A stretch of 64,000 nucleotides of DNA from Zelonia costaricensis. Taxonomy: Eukaryota; Euglenozoa; Kinetoplastea; Trypanosomatida; Trypanosomatidae. A model generated the notes under the pieces. That model was not told where the DNA came from and did no database searches. It worked only from the letters and a program-made list of their open reading frames with translations. Below are positions 21,531 through 31,095 of the stretch, one piece after another. The stretch's first letter is position 1; the number at the start of each line of letters is the position of its first letter. Made by a program: the position numbers and the translations under genes. The DNA is taken from NCBI GenBank assembly GCA_030849075.1, contig JASAOO010003489.1, positions 1 to 64,000 of the forward strand. Reading direction: 5' to 3'.

Positions 21531-22187
21531 TCAGCGGCCCATCGACCCACCCTCCGCCGCCGCACGTGCCGCGCGGCCGACATCGGGGGTCTGCGGCTGC
21601 AGGGCGTCCATGGTGGCGGAGAGGTGCTGCATCACGGCAGCAAAGGGGTCGGCCGCGTAGGCGGGCACGGCCTGCACCTTTTCAAACAACTGCAGCTCCG
21701 CCTGCGCCACGGCCATTCGTTCCTCCGCGGCGGACATGTGCGGCAGCACGAGGCGGCGCCGCTCCAGCACGGCAGCACGGCGCAGTGCCGCGGGATGCTG
21801 CGACGACAACGACGAGCCAGACGCCTTGGCTGAGGCCTTCTTCGCACTATTGCGCTTTCCGAATGCCGCCCCCGCACTGCCTGACGCGGAGGCGGGGGCC
21901 GAGGCGCCCTTCAACTTCGTGAGAGGCGCACGCGCCGCGCGGCCGTGTCGCTGGCGCAGCGCATCGCGGATCTGCAGCGCTGTTTGCCGGTCCCCGTCCG
22001 CCTGCGCGCCGGGCGCCGCCACCGGCGGTGTGGGGGTCGGGGCGGAGACGGTGGAGGAGGTTGAGCCTGCCACGCCGCCCTCTCCTGCGGGTGCGTTGGA
22101 TGCAGACGGCTGCTGGTGTTGCTGCCTCTCTTTCCGTGCTGCCTTGGTGCGCAGGTTGACGCGTTTGGTGGACTTGCCGCCTGCCAT
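21531..22187 (-). CDS. Small basic protein resembling ribosome-biogenesis factor Slx9
   Basis: This 218-residue protein has a basic N-terminus, a low-complexity middle and a helical C-terminus. Two parts recall Slx9, a nucleolar factor for pre-40S ribosome maturation and export. The opening GKSTKRVNLRTKAARKE resembles the KR-x-x-LR-x-KAA start of yeast Slx9. The segment YAADPFAAVMQHLSATMDAL (about residues 177-196) resembles the family's C-terminal pattern of an aromatic residue, a short DPF/NPF motif and a helix with HL. Lys-rich stretches near residues 110-120 would suit nucleolar targeting. The ATG at 22187 is chosen because further upstream codons read through the CA repeat at about 22217-22261. 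The stop is TGA. The assignment rests on remembered family features, without alignment, so it could equally be another small basic nucleolar protein. Confidence 0.45.
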   Translation of the reverse strand: MAGGKSTKRVNLRTKAARKERQQHQQPSASNAPAGEGGVAGSTSSTVSAPTPTPPVAAPGAQADGDRQTALQIRDALRQRHGRAARAPLTKLKGASAPASASGSAGAAFGKRNSAKKASAKASGSSLSSQHPAALRRAAVLERRRLVLPHMSAAEERMAVAQAELQLFEKVQAVPAYAADPFAAVMQHLSATMDALQPQTPDVGRAARAAAEGGSMGR

Positions 22188-22215
22188 GGTGCGACAGAAG
22201 CGCCCGTGCTGTTGC

Positions 22216-22262
<47 letters not shown>

Positions 22263-23216
22263 AAGTGGAAGCTCTTCGGGGTTGCGTACTTGAAGGACGT
22301 GCGTGCAGGTGTGTGCACGGAAGGGTGGCCGTGGTAGCACGATGAAGGGGAGAGAGGGTGAGCGTGTGTGCGAGTGTTTGTGTGTGTGCACGGTAAAGTG
22401 GGTGCTGAAGAGGGAGGATGCCAGCAAAGGGGGGGGAGGGAGGGGACCAGGACGCCGCGCAGTGCAGCCTCGCGCAGCTCCCACCCTTTTTTTTTCCTTT
22501 GAGCAGCGGCGCCGCTACGGAGGCGATGAGCTGGGGGTGGGAGGGACGGAGGCCAGTGCGCGCTGCTTCGCGCCGCTCGCCCTCCACCTTGTTACATCCC
22601 CGCTTTCCCACTCCACACCTTAGGAGCCCCCCCTCCCCCCCCGCGCGCCGGCCACTCGGCCGGTCGCTGCCCATGCACTGCGCCCTTTCGCCTCCTCATT
22701 TCCTTTGTTGTCTCTGTCGTGGGGGGAGGGGGGGGGAGGCGGAGGTGCGGGAGGCACATCGCCGCAGACGTGCGCCGTGTGCGTCTGCGCAGGCACCGAT
22801 GCAGGGGCGCCCTCCCCTCCTCCTCCTCCTTCACCACCCACCCCCCTCCCCCCACCTTCTAAGCAGCGATCAAAGCAGAGAGAAGACGAGTCCCGCGCCG
22901 CGATGCACAGGAGATGAAGAAGACCAGCCAACATCAACACCGCGTGGGTGCGAACTCGCGGTGCACTGGAGCTCGAGAAATAAAGAACCGGAGAATATGT
23001 GAGGGTACAGCGAGAAGGACGGGAGAAGAATCAGGACACGGGCAAGGGGGGCTCTCTGTGTCTGTGTCTTGGTGATGCGCACTGCACGACATCACGCGCC
23101 GGCCGCTGCCCGGTACCCCCATTCTCGTAGGGGACAGACCCTTCAAGGTGCGGCATCATCGAAGCCCCCCCCCAGCCCCGCAGTCCAGCATCGCTAACAT
23201 CACCGCCCTCATTCAC
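22188..23216. other. Spacer with a long GT microsatellite
   Basis: A (GT)22-like run at 22217-22261 lies about 30 bases before the Slx9-like start. Farther on are poly-T at about 22487-22498 and G/C homopolymers at about 22625-22640 and 22720-22737. No credible gene is present. Confidence 0.75.
22217..22261. repeat. (GT)n microsatellite
   Basis: About 45 bases of uninterrupted GT dinucleotide; on the coding strand it is (CA)n, placed in the probable 5' UTR of the Slx9-like gene. Confidence 0.95.
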
Positions 23217-26198
23217 CTACGCACATCCCACCCTCTGCGGCACTACTGGCGTGGGTGGGTTGAACTTCACCACACGCCCGTACTTCATCTCCTCCGCGAG
23301 GTCGTGCGGACGCGCCGGCTGCCGCAGCCGGCGGCGCAGTGGCGCACTGTCACTCAAAAAGGGGGACACCAGCGTGAGAGATGTGAACGCCTCCGCTGGC
23401 GACGCGGCCGTCAAGGCTGCGGAGGCGCGCTGCTCGAGATAGCGGCGCAGCAGCTCCACCTCTGCAGCTCGGCGAAGGCGTGCCCGCTCGGCGGCGCGGC
23501 GAGCCGCGCCATCGCGACACTGCTGCCGCGCAGCCGCTGCCGCATCGCCGTCACCGGCGCACTCGAACGTGCGGGCGAGGTGGCACGCATGCGCCGCCTC
23601 CAACTCCGCCGCCGCGTCGTCTTCGTCGTCGCCCTCGCGGCCGTCGCCCTCCCAGCGGCACTGGGCTCGCGATGCGGCTGTGGCTGAGGGGGTTGTGCAG
23701 GTCGCTCGGCGGCGTGGTCGACCGGGTCGCACGTCCTGCGGCGCCCCCGACGCCCCGGCAAACACACGAGTCCAGAGCGTCGGCAGAGAGACCTGCGCGA
23801 CCTCGCTGTCGACGTACACAAGCCAGTGCCTCGGGACCGAGGCCGCCGCCGCAGCAGCAGCAGCATCACACGCGCCGACAGAGCACCGAGGTGCTGGGCG
23901 TGGTGCATCGCCGTGGGCGGCAGCCCAGCTCTCGACCTCCTCGGCGGACAAGCTGATGGGGTGCTGGGGGAGGCAGTAGAGGTGAGAGAGGTCCACACTG
24001 CGGCGGTGCTGCTGCTCCGCCGCGTCGCACGCGTCGCCTGAGGTGCCCGGGGCGGGTGCGAGGCAGGGGGCGTGGCTGAGGACGGTGAAGTACATCCACT
24101 CCAGTCGGTGCACGAGCAGGACGCCGATGCTGCGGGTGCGACACCACCGCTCCGGTGTGCGGTCGTGCTCCCATGCGGCTGGCGGAGGACACGGGGCTGA
24201 CGCCGATGCCGCCCGGGCCGCGTGCGTACGCGTAGAGGTGCTTGTGCCGAGCTGCGGCGTGCGGCGATGCTGTGAGTCTGCAGAGGAGCGGCCGCGGCGC
24301 TCGTGTGGCGGCTTCGACCTTGCACGTGCTTCTGAGCCGTGCCTGTTCCCTTTGCGCGTCGACGTGGCCGGACGCGACGCGGGTGATGCGGGGTGACCGG
24401 GACGGCCAGCCACAGCCGAGGTCGCCGCAGGAGGGAGAAGGGCAGAGAGCTGTCGCACGAAGTCGGCTGCCGCGATGCAACTCCAGTGCCGCGACGTCGC
24501 CGGCTCCAAGACGGGCCGAAGCCGTGGAAGTGTGGCGACGCACCCTGGTGCGCGTGTGCCTACTGCACGGCTCGTGCCTTCACGACTTGAACGATCTGGT
24601 GAAGGGGACAGGTGAGGTGCACGCTCGTGCACCTCCCGCGACGTCTGACGCACCGGGTCGCTGCGTGGGGTGCGACTGCGGCCGTAGGCCAGCGGCGGGG
24701 CGAAGCACGACACGCTGCGTGCGCGGTGGACCACTGCTCCGCCGGGAGGAGGTGGCGCGTGCGCCATCGCCCCGACCGCCTCCGCACGAGGAGCCGTGCC
24801 ACCCCGTCTCTGCCTGGAGTTGCTGGCGTGCGCAGCGCCGGCGGGTGCCGCGTCCACGCCGCTGCCGCCCACATCCACGTCGCCGTCACCGCAGAGAGCC
24901 TTACAGTAGTCGTGCAGCGTGCACACAGCGCCGCAGAGCACCGCTGCGTGGCTGGCTGACGTGGGGAGGTCCGCATCATCACCGATGTCCCCCGCGGAGC
25001 TCTCGTGCCCGCTGGCAGACCCCTTCTTCACGCAATCTGCCGCGCGGCGGCGCGCGGATGGCGGCGGTGCGCCAGCCGTCGGTGCGGGCACCCGTGGCAG
25101 GCGCACAGGTGGAGGCTGAGGGAGGCCAGAGATGGCATGCAAGCGGCCGATGTGATCGAAGTGCCGGAGCGAGACGCGCGCTGCTGCCACCGCGGTGGTC
25201 GACCCGCGTGCGTCCTTGCTGAATGGCTTGACCGAACTGCAGGCATCACCGTCACGCACGACGCGCTGATCTGCCTCGCTCCAGTCGTGGAAGAGTTCGT
25301 ACACGGCTGGTGACGTCCACGCGTACAGGTCGGCAGCCTGTGGTGCTGGTGGCGAGCGTGGCGGCGGCGGCGGCGGGGTTGGCGATGCCCTCACCACCTC
25401 GGCTCTGCGACACTTTCCATTCTTCGCTGAGCGACGGCGCGGCGGTTGCCGCGCGCGTGACGCGGCCTTGGACTTGTTGGTCCTTTGAGTGTTCTGCGTG
25501 GCCCGTGCAGTCGCCGCGTCGGGCGCGTGTGCGTGGCCTTGTGCCGCTGCACGCTGTGGGAGATGCACGGCGCCGTCCACGTCGGCGGCGGCCATGATGG
25601 CTAGCCAAAGCTGTACCGCGCGTGCCTCGTGCGTCTGGGACGACGCCACCGGCGCCGCTTCAGCTGATGTGCATGGACGAGCGCTCGTCTTTCCGCGAGC
25701 GGGATGGCGATGGTCGATGTCCTCGGCCGGTGCCAGAGGCGGTGCTGCGTCGTGACGGACGAGGTAGACGTGTCGCCAGTCGTAGCCGACGCCGTCAGCG
25801 CACGCCGACGCTGGATGTCCGCCCGCGCCCCTCGCTGGGTCAGCTCTCCGCTGTGACTCTGCTGTGCCGCACCACTGCGTGTACGAGGCACTCCAAGGAA
25901 ACACGCGACGGAGGGTGCGCAGCACGTTGCTGCACGTCACGGTCACAACCTCGGCTTGGCCGGCGGCGTCAGAGCTAACGGCGGCTGCGGCAGTCGCCGC
26001 AACGCGGCGGGGTGTGAGAGAGTCGCCTCCGTGCCAAGACCTTCGTCGGCAGCTCTGAGCGTCGACGCCGATGCGGCCCGCTGGAGGGGGTCGGGGTGCC
26101 ACACGCACACCGACGTCTGCTGCGCAGCCAGCCGGGGTGCGTGCGGCGGTGGTGGCGGCCACGGGCCACATCGTGGCACGCGTGCACCGGCGCCACAT
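23217..26198 (-). CDS. Hypothetical protein, 993 residues
   Basis: I do not recognise this protein. It is Ala/Arg/Pro-rich with long low-complexity stretches. Between them are segments that look folded: about residues 85-160 (with SNVLRTLRRVFPW and DWRHVYLVRHD), about 295-358 (VYELFHDWSEADQRVV and RHFDHIGRLHAISGLP), about 680-720 (GVLLVHRLEWMYFTVLSHA), about 785-813 (WLVYVDSEVAQVSLPTLW) and the last 60 residues (EEMKYGRVVKFNPPTPV). The stretch at about 870-945 is rich in Arg, Glu and Ala and probably helical. No membrane segment, signal peptide or catalytic motif is evident. The ATG at 26198 is the first available; a second Met at residue 10 is an alternative start. The stop is TAG. The alternation of ordered blocks and disordered linkers suggests a trypanosomatid-specific family. 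Confidence 0.75.
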   Translation of the reverse strand: MWRRCTRATMWPVAATTAARTPAGCAADVGVRVAPRPPPAGRIGVDAQSCRRRSWHGGDSLTPRRVAATAAAAVSSDAAGQAEVVTVTCSNVLRTLRRVFPWSASYTQWCGTAESQRRADPARGAGGHPASACADGVGYDWRHVYLVRHDAAPPLAPAEDIDHRHPARGKTSARPCTSAEAAPVASSQTHEARAVQLWLAIMAAADVDGAVHLPQRAAAQGHAHAPDAATARATQNTQRTNKSKAASRARQPPRRRSAKNGKCRRAEVVRASPTPPPPPPRSPPAPQAADLYAWTSPAVYELFHDWSEADQRVVRDGDACSSVKPFSKDARGSTTAVAAARVSLRHFDHIGRLHAISGLPQPPPVRLPRVPAPTAGAPPPSARRRAADCVKKGSASGHESSAGDIGDDADLPTSASHAAVLCGAVCTLHDYCKALCGDGDVDVGGSGVDAAPAGAAHASNSRQRRGGTAPRAEAVGAMAHAPPPPGGAVVHRARSVSCFAPPLAYGRSRTPRSDPVRQTSREVHERAPHLSPSPDRSSREGTSRAVGTRAPGCVATLPRLRPVLEPATSRHWSCIAAADFVRQLSALLPPAATSAVAGRPGHPASPASRPATSTRKGNRHGSEARARSKPPHERRGRSSADSQHRRTPQLGTSTSTRTHAARAASASAPCPPPAAWEHDRTPERWCRTRSIGVLLVHRLEWMYFTVLSHAPCLAPAPGTSGDACDAAEQQHRRSVDLSHLYCLPQHPISLSAEEVESWAAAHGDAPRPAPRCSVGACDAAAAAAAASVPRHWLVYVDSEVAQVSLPTLWTRVFAGASGAPQDVRPGRPRRRATCTTPSATAASRAQCRWEGDGREGDDEDDAAAELEAAHACHLARTFECAGDGDAAAAARQQCRDGAARRAAERARLRRAAEVELLRRYLEQRASAALTAASPAEAFTSLTLVSPFLSDSAPLRRRLRQPARPHDLAEEMKYGRVVKFNPPTPVVPQRVGCA

Positions 26199-27035
26199 GC
26201 GTCTGCAGTGAAACAGAGAAGAGCCGAGCTAGGATGGTGTGTCTTAGTGTGTGTCTGAGTGATATGATGAGTGGCCAATGGGGGAGGCGGAAGTGAAGCG
26301 GCAACGACCGAGTTAAGCGGCCGTCGACTGAAGTGCACGCCGCTCCTCGAGCGCGGGAGCGGAACGGGTGGGGCGGACGCGGAGTCTCCGTTCCCGAGAG
26401 CGACGGCGGCACGGAGAGTGAGGGGGGGTCGTACGTGGAGGGGGGGTCGTACGTGGGGGGCAAACCCAACGGCTGCTCAACGTCTTCTGGAGAGCCGCCA
26501 CCGATGCCGCACTGCCCCCCCCGACACCATCACCACCACCACGCGTGGGTGGGTGTGTGTTTGTGTGGGTGTGTGTGGGAGATGCAACGCACATCACCTC
26601 CACGTGCGGTGTTCGCCCCTCCCGCCCCCCTCCCTCGGTTACGCACATTTCCTTTACACGATTCGTCAGAGGCGATGCGGGAGCGCAATCGCTGAGAGCG
26701 CTGGCAGAGCCGTCGCACGTTGAGAAATCGCGAGCGAGCGAGAGCGAACGGATGCTGGGTGCTGCTGCGGTGCCGCTCGCCGACTCCCCTCCCCCCTCCC
26801 CCTCTCACCGTGGGGAAGACGGGGGGAGGGGGGGAAGCTGGACGCTCTGCCACGGCACGCAAAGCGAGCACGACAGGAACGATATCGGTGATGCTGACGG
26901 CGCGCAAGCGGGTACACTCGGCACCCGCTCGCCGGCAAACACACACACACATACACAGACACAAACACACACACAGACACAGACACAGACATGCGTGGCA
27001 ATGGCAAAGGAGCCGTCACGATAAAGAACAAGACG
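26199..27035. other. Spacer between the 993-residue protein and glycerate kinase
   Basis: It contains two adjacent copies of an 18-base repeat at 26421-26456, a GT-rich run at 26545-26578 on the side of the 993-residue gene, and a CA-rich run at about 26938-26990 just past the glycerate kinase stop. No credible gene is present. Confidence 0.75.
26421..26456. repeat. 18-bp tandem repeat, two copies
   Basis: The unit AGGGGGGGTCGTACGTGG occurs twice with no spacer, about 220-260 bases before the start of the 993-residue gene. On the coding strand it is C-rich. Its role, if any, is unknown. Confidence 0.85.
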
Positions 27036-29873
27036 TCACTCGTGCGCCTCCTCCTGCGAGGCCGCGGGCAGCCGCCGCACCGCCTCCTGCACCAGCGCTG
27101 TCATCGCCGCTGCAGCACATTCGAAGGGCTGCTGCATGGCCGATGACACGGAGAAGAGCGTCGGAGTTAGCGGCAGTACCGTCACACGCGGCACGCAGTA
27201 CGCCGCGAGCACCTCGCGTGGCGTCCAGTCCGCGGGCACGCCTGCTTGCTCCCGTGGCGGCCGCTGCTCCGCCTGCGTCTCCGCGTCATGCGCCCCCGGC
27301 GACTGCGGCCTCTCGAACCCACACGCGCGGCGGAACGCGGTGGACTGCGTCAGCGCTTGCAGGTACACCTGCAGCCGACCCACATCCGCGTCCTGCGAGG
27401 TGCTTGAGGTGCACGGGTCGAGGGTGGAGCAGACCGCCTCCAGCACCGCTGCCTGACATCCCGCGTACTCGCCGAAGCCACAGCGGCCGCAGACCACCAC
27501 CACGTCCGTGATGCAGCGACACCCACCGCCGCCCTCCCCCGCTGGTCGATCTGCGCAGTAGTGCTGCCAGAGCCGGAAACCGTTCGCCGCCGCGCACATC
27601 TCCAGCAGCCGACCCACCGTCTTGTGAGACAGAATCGTCTGCCCGTCGAAGGAGCCCTCGCCGGAGAAGAGGATGTCGCAGCTGTGAAAGAGGCAGCCGC
27701 GCGGGTGGCGCACCGCCGCCATCGCGAGCCCGCCGGGAGCAGCGTCGGTCCTGCTATGCGTGCTGCTCCCCAGCAGCTCGGTGACACGAGGCGTCTCGTA
27801 CACGCCGAGGAGGCCGCCGACCATGTCGGCGCCAGGAACGTAGCAGGCGCGCAGGAGGTAGCGGAACATGCCGCTCATGCCCCCCGCCCCACCACCGCCG
27901 GGTCGGTGCAGCAGCTCCGCACGCACGGCCGCCTCGTCGCTGTCATCCTCACCCGCAAGCGCGTCCGCAGCGCTGCTGGGAGTCGTCCACTGCTGAGGCG
28001 GGTGCTGGCGGAGGTGCGCGAGCTGGTCGGGAGAGACGAGGTCGCGCCAGGTGCTGGCCACCACACGGGCACCCGCGTGGTGCATGCCCGCCTCGAGGGA
28101 GTCGAGCAGGCGCTGCTGCGCCGCCGACGTCACGGCACCCACAGCCGCGTCGTCCCCCGCCTCCTCGCTGCCCCCGTCCCCGTCTTGCTGCTGCTGCTCA
28201 CGCGAGCCGCTATCGCCGTTGCCTGGAAACGCTGGAGAACGAGTCGGTGGCGGGGGTGCACACTTCTGAGGACCGAAGGTGTACGTCGCACCGCGCGGCC
28301 CAACAAGCGCGTTGTCGACGTCGCAGATCAGGCACACCTCGCACACACCACCACCACCACCACCACCACCACCACCACCACACGCCGCCCCAGCTGCAGC
28401 AGCGGTGGTGGTCACGTCGGGGGACTCCGCCGTTGGTGACCGCGAAGAGGGCGAAAGATACGGGAAGAGACTGCGCATGTCGTCGCTGACGGCAACTCGC
28501 GAAATGTGCGCGAGATCCTCGCCACGCAGGGGCCGGTCCAGCAGCACGTCCGTGGCAGGACCCTCCACGCTGCTGCCGCCGTCAGCTGCCACACCAGCGT
28601 GTGGCGCTTCCACGAAGATGCGCAGTCCAAGAGCCTGCAGGGCCCCGAGGCCGCCATCGTTGGTGGCGCTCCCGCCGATCCCGAGGAAGAGCCGCACGCC
28701 GCCGCCGCCGCCGCCGCCACCGGCGCTGATGCTGGCCGAAGCGGACGACGACGGCAACGGCGAAGGTGAGGCGTGCGCTGTGATGTAGCTCACGGCGTAC
28801 CGGATGAGCTCCCCGACGCCGTAGCTGGTGGTCCGCCCTGGGTGGCGATCCTGCGGTCGCGCGATGCGCGGCAACCCCGCGGCCTCCGCCATCTCGACCA
28901 CCAGCACGCGGCGGGCGACGTCGCAGGCGAAGGAGAGCGGCCGCGTCGCCGGCGACGCCCCTGCGCCCTCACTCACCTCGATGGGCCTCCCAAGCGGTCC
29001 GGTGATGGGGACGGAGGCGGGCACGTGGATGCGCTGCAGACACAGTCCCTCACGCGGGTCTGCACTCCCCTCCTGCGTCGTCGGTACGCCTTCCGTGGCA
29101 GGAGTGGTGGTCTTGGTGCTGTACGTGACGCTGTCCAGCAGCCCCGCCCCGCCATCACTCATGGGGGTGTGGAGAAACACCACCGCTGGAGCCGCAGCGG
29201 AGGAGGGGGAGGAGGAGGCCAAAGCGGCTGATGTGGCAGCAGCAGCAGCAGCGAGTGTGGGCACGAGCGGCTGCGCATTCGCCGACGCGGCGTCAGAGGC
29301 ACTCCATGGCGGTGATGTGACGGGCGGAAGCGCGGTGGACGCTGTTGGGCTGTTGTCGTGCCCAGTCGCCGTGCCGCCCGCGCACGCGCGCAGGAAGCCA
29401 GTTTCTGCAGCCACGCCGACGCGGTCCGGTGCGAGGGTGCCCTTGAACGTGTCGCAGGCACACAGCACATGCAGCGGTGCGGCGTGCGCCGGCCCCCACT
29501 CCGCGACGTGCAGCTTGTGGCTCGCGTCTGGATGTCCAGCCTCGCGGACGGCGAGGCGTGCGAGTGCCTCGGACACGCGCAGGGGCGGCTGTGTCACGCA
29601 GGACACCGAGTGGCCACGTGAGGAGGTGCCGACAGCGGCCTGATGATTGCCACGCGGGTGTCGCGTGTCGTGGAAATGCGACGAGTGATGGAGGGGCAGC
29701 TGCGCTGCTGCTTGCTTCAGCGAGTGCGCAGTCGCCGACACCGCGGCCGCGGCCGTCGCGCGCATCGCCGTGGACGTGTCGACCTCTCCACCGCCGTCGA
29801 TGCCGCCTCTGCCGGTGCTGCTGTCGGCGTCCACGCCGTCACCGTGGGGATGCTGATGTGGGGTGGCGCTCAT
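27036..29873 (-). CDS. Glycerate kinase, class II (GarK/GlxK family), with insertions
   Basis: This 945-residue protein carries the hallmark motifs of the GarK/GlxK family, which phosphorylates D-glycerate with ATP to phosphoglycerate and so feeds it into glycolysis. In order they are CDTFKGTLAPDRV (about 141-153), MSDGGAGLLDSV (about 238-249), VEMAEAAGLPR followed by RTTSYGVGELIRYA, GIGGSATNDGGLGALQALG (about 396-414), CDVDNALVGPRGATYTFGPQK (from about 517) and FSGEGSFDGQTI (about 735-747). Typical family members have about 380-430 residues. The extra length is an N-terminal extension of about 130 residues plus low-complexity insertions, including a Gly run of about ten residues just before VCEVCLICDVDN and a Gln/Asp/Glu-rich loop after FGPQK. 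The core motifs are intact, so activity is expected. The ATG at 29873 follows a GTG codon, which I did not use. I see no C-terminal SKL-like tripeptide (the protein ends AHE) and no clear PTS2, so a glycosomal location cannot be argued from sequence. Confidence 0.9.
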   Translation of the reverse strand: MSATPHQHPHGDGVDADSSTGRGGIDGGGEVDTSTAMRATAAAAVSATAHSLKQAAAQLPLHHSSHFHDTRHPRGNHQAAVGTSSRGHSVSCVTQPPLRVSEALARLAVREAGHPDASHKLHVAEWGPAHAAPLHVLCACDTFKGTLAPDRVGVAAETGFLRACAGGTATGHDNSPTASTALPPVTSPPWSASDAASANAQPLVPTLAAAAAATSAALASSSPSSAAAPAVVFLHTPMSDGGAGLLDSVTYSTKTTTPATEGVPTTQEGSADPREGLCLQRIHVPASVPITGPLGRPIEVSEGAGASPATRPLSFACDVARRVLVVEMAEAAGLPRIARPQDRHPGRTTSYGVGELIRYAVSYITAHASPSPLPSSSASASISAGGGGGGGGVRLFLGIGGSATNDGGLGALQALGLRIFVEAPHAGVAADGGSSVEGPATDVLLDRPLRGEDLAHISRVAVSDDMRSLFPYLSPSSRSPTAESPDVTTTAAAAGAACGGGGGGGGGGGVCEVCLICDVDNALVGPRGATYTFGPQKCAPPPPTRSPAFPGNGDSGSREQQQQDGDGGSEEAGDDAAVGAVTSAAQQRLLDSLEAGMHHAGARVVASTWRDLVSPDQLAHLRQHPPQQWTTPSSAADALAGEDDSDEAAVRAELLHRPGGGGAGGMSGMFRYLLRACYVPGADMVGGLLGVYETPRVTELLGSSTHSRTDAAPGGLAMAAVRHPRGCLFHSCDILFSGEGSFDGQTILSHKTVGRLLEMCAAANGFRLWQHYCADRPAGEGGGGCRCITDVVVVCGRCGFGEYAGCQAAVLEAVCSTLDPCTSSTSQDADVGRLQVYLQALTQSTAFRRACGFERPQSPGAHDAETQAEQRPPREQAGVPADWTPREVLAAYCVPRVTVLPLTPTLFSVSSAMQQPFECAAAAMTALVQEAVRRLPAASQEEAHE
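28346..28383. repeat. Trinucleotide (CAC)n run inside glycerate kinase
   Basis: About twelve CAC triplets on the plus strand read as GGT (Gly) on the coding strand and make a polyglycine loop just before the CDVDN motif. The length is likely variable between strains. Confidence 0.9.
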
Positions 29874-31095
29874 CACGACAGGACGGGGGACGTGTCAGAG
29901 TCACCGCACGTCCGCACACAAACGCAAGCACTCAAAGCTGTGCGAGTGTGTCAGTGCGTGTGCGAGTGATGAAAGGAGGGGGCTGGGGTGGTGAAGGGGA
30001 AGGAGCGTGGAGGAGAAGGAGGAGGCGCTGCGTGCCTCTGCAGCGCGCGGAACAGCGCGGAGAGGCCACAGGAATGATTGGCAGAGTCAGCGCCTCGCGG
30101 AGATGCAGGCCAGCAAAGGTGCTGCATGGGAGACCTCACATGCGAGAACATAAGGCTGTGCGCCTGCGCACGCATCAGCATCGCAGGTCCACCCGCTCCC
30201 GCATCAAGGTCTCTTGATGTGTAGTGAATACCAACACGGGTGGTGGTGTGTGAGGTGGCGGGGGGGGTGGGAGAGTGGGTGGGGGAAGGCTTGATGCGCC
30301 AACGCATGACGAGGGCTTGAACACAAGCATAGCGAGGACTATCACGCAGACGATGGTGCTCCGTCCACCCGTCGTGGTCCCCCCTCCCCCTTCCGTGATC
30401 TCTTCTGTTGTACCCTGCTGTTGTTGCTGTTTGCTGAGTGTGGCACGTCATCACACACGCGCACGGATGCGCGCAGTGGACGGGCGCGATGTGCTGAGGT
30501 ACGAGTCCCAGCAGAGATGCGTCCGAGGGAAACATAGGAGAAGAGACGACATCTCAGGCACTGGCGGGAGGCGCAAAGCAGAAAGCGAGGAGAGCTGGAG
30601 AGCGTGTGCGAGCCGCGAACAGGCGGGAGGGGATCGACGGCAACGCGCGTGTGCAGCGCCGATGCACAAGCGCTCGTGATGCACCCTCCTCCATTTTTGT
30701 GTGTTTTTCCAGATGCACAATATGGAGGAGGGAAAAAAAAACGCAAGCACGTACCGATGCAGCCGCACGCGTCTGTGCATGTGTGTGTGTGTGTGTGTGT
30801 GTGTGTCTGGTGGAGACGCGGTGCGGTCACGAACAGGAAGCAACACCGACGTCATCGCCCATATGGGGACGCGCGTTGGGAGAGAGAGACACACACACGC
30901 ACGCACACACGGAAGCGGCGGAGGGGGGGGGGTTGCGGGTAGCTCAGGCGGAAACGGGTAGAGCGGAAGCGAGGAGAGGAGGAGACGCGTATCAGCGACC
31001 GCGCGCCGCGGAGCTGGTCGATTGCCAGCCGCCAGCTTCTCTTCTCCCTCCCCCTCCACCCCTCCCCCGCTGCAACCTCGTCGGCCTCCTGCGCC
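29874..31095. other. Spacer between glycerate kinase and the mitochondrial-type protein
   Basis: A purine-rich stretch at about 29969-30027 is a polypyrimidine tract on the coding strand and is a candidate trans-splicing signal for glycerate kinase. Other contents are a GT run at about 30780-30808, a CA-rich run at about 30890-30912 and poly-A at about 30731-30740. The region 30030-30240 is ordinary complex sequence with no clear frame. No credible gene is present. Confidence 0.7.
29969..30027 (-). promoter_or_regulatory. Possible spliced-leader acceptor region of glycerate kinase
   Basis: On the coding strand this is a run of C/T-rich sequence some 95-155 bases before the ATG, with AG dinucleotides shortly after it. 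This is the form of a trypanosomatid trans-splicing signal; the exact acceptor is not determined. Confidence 0.3.

Noticed and set aside
29874..29876. GTG immediately before the glycerate kinase ATG as a start codon
   Set aside because: Nuclear genes of trypanosomatids start with ATG. The same reasoning removed upstream GTG/TTG extensions from the giant, 2636-, 842-, 308- and 861-residue genes.
29951..30535. Minus-strand frame of 194 codons in the spacer before glycerate kinase
   Set aside because: The translation is His/Pro/Arg-rich with no regular secondary-structure pattern. It overlaps the probable polypyrimidine/splice region of glycerate kinase.
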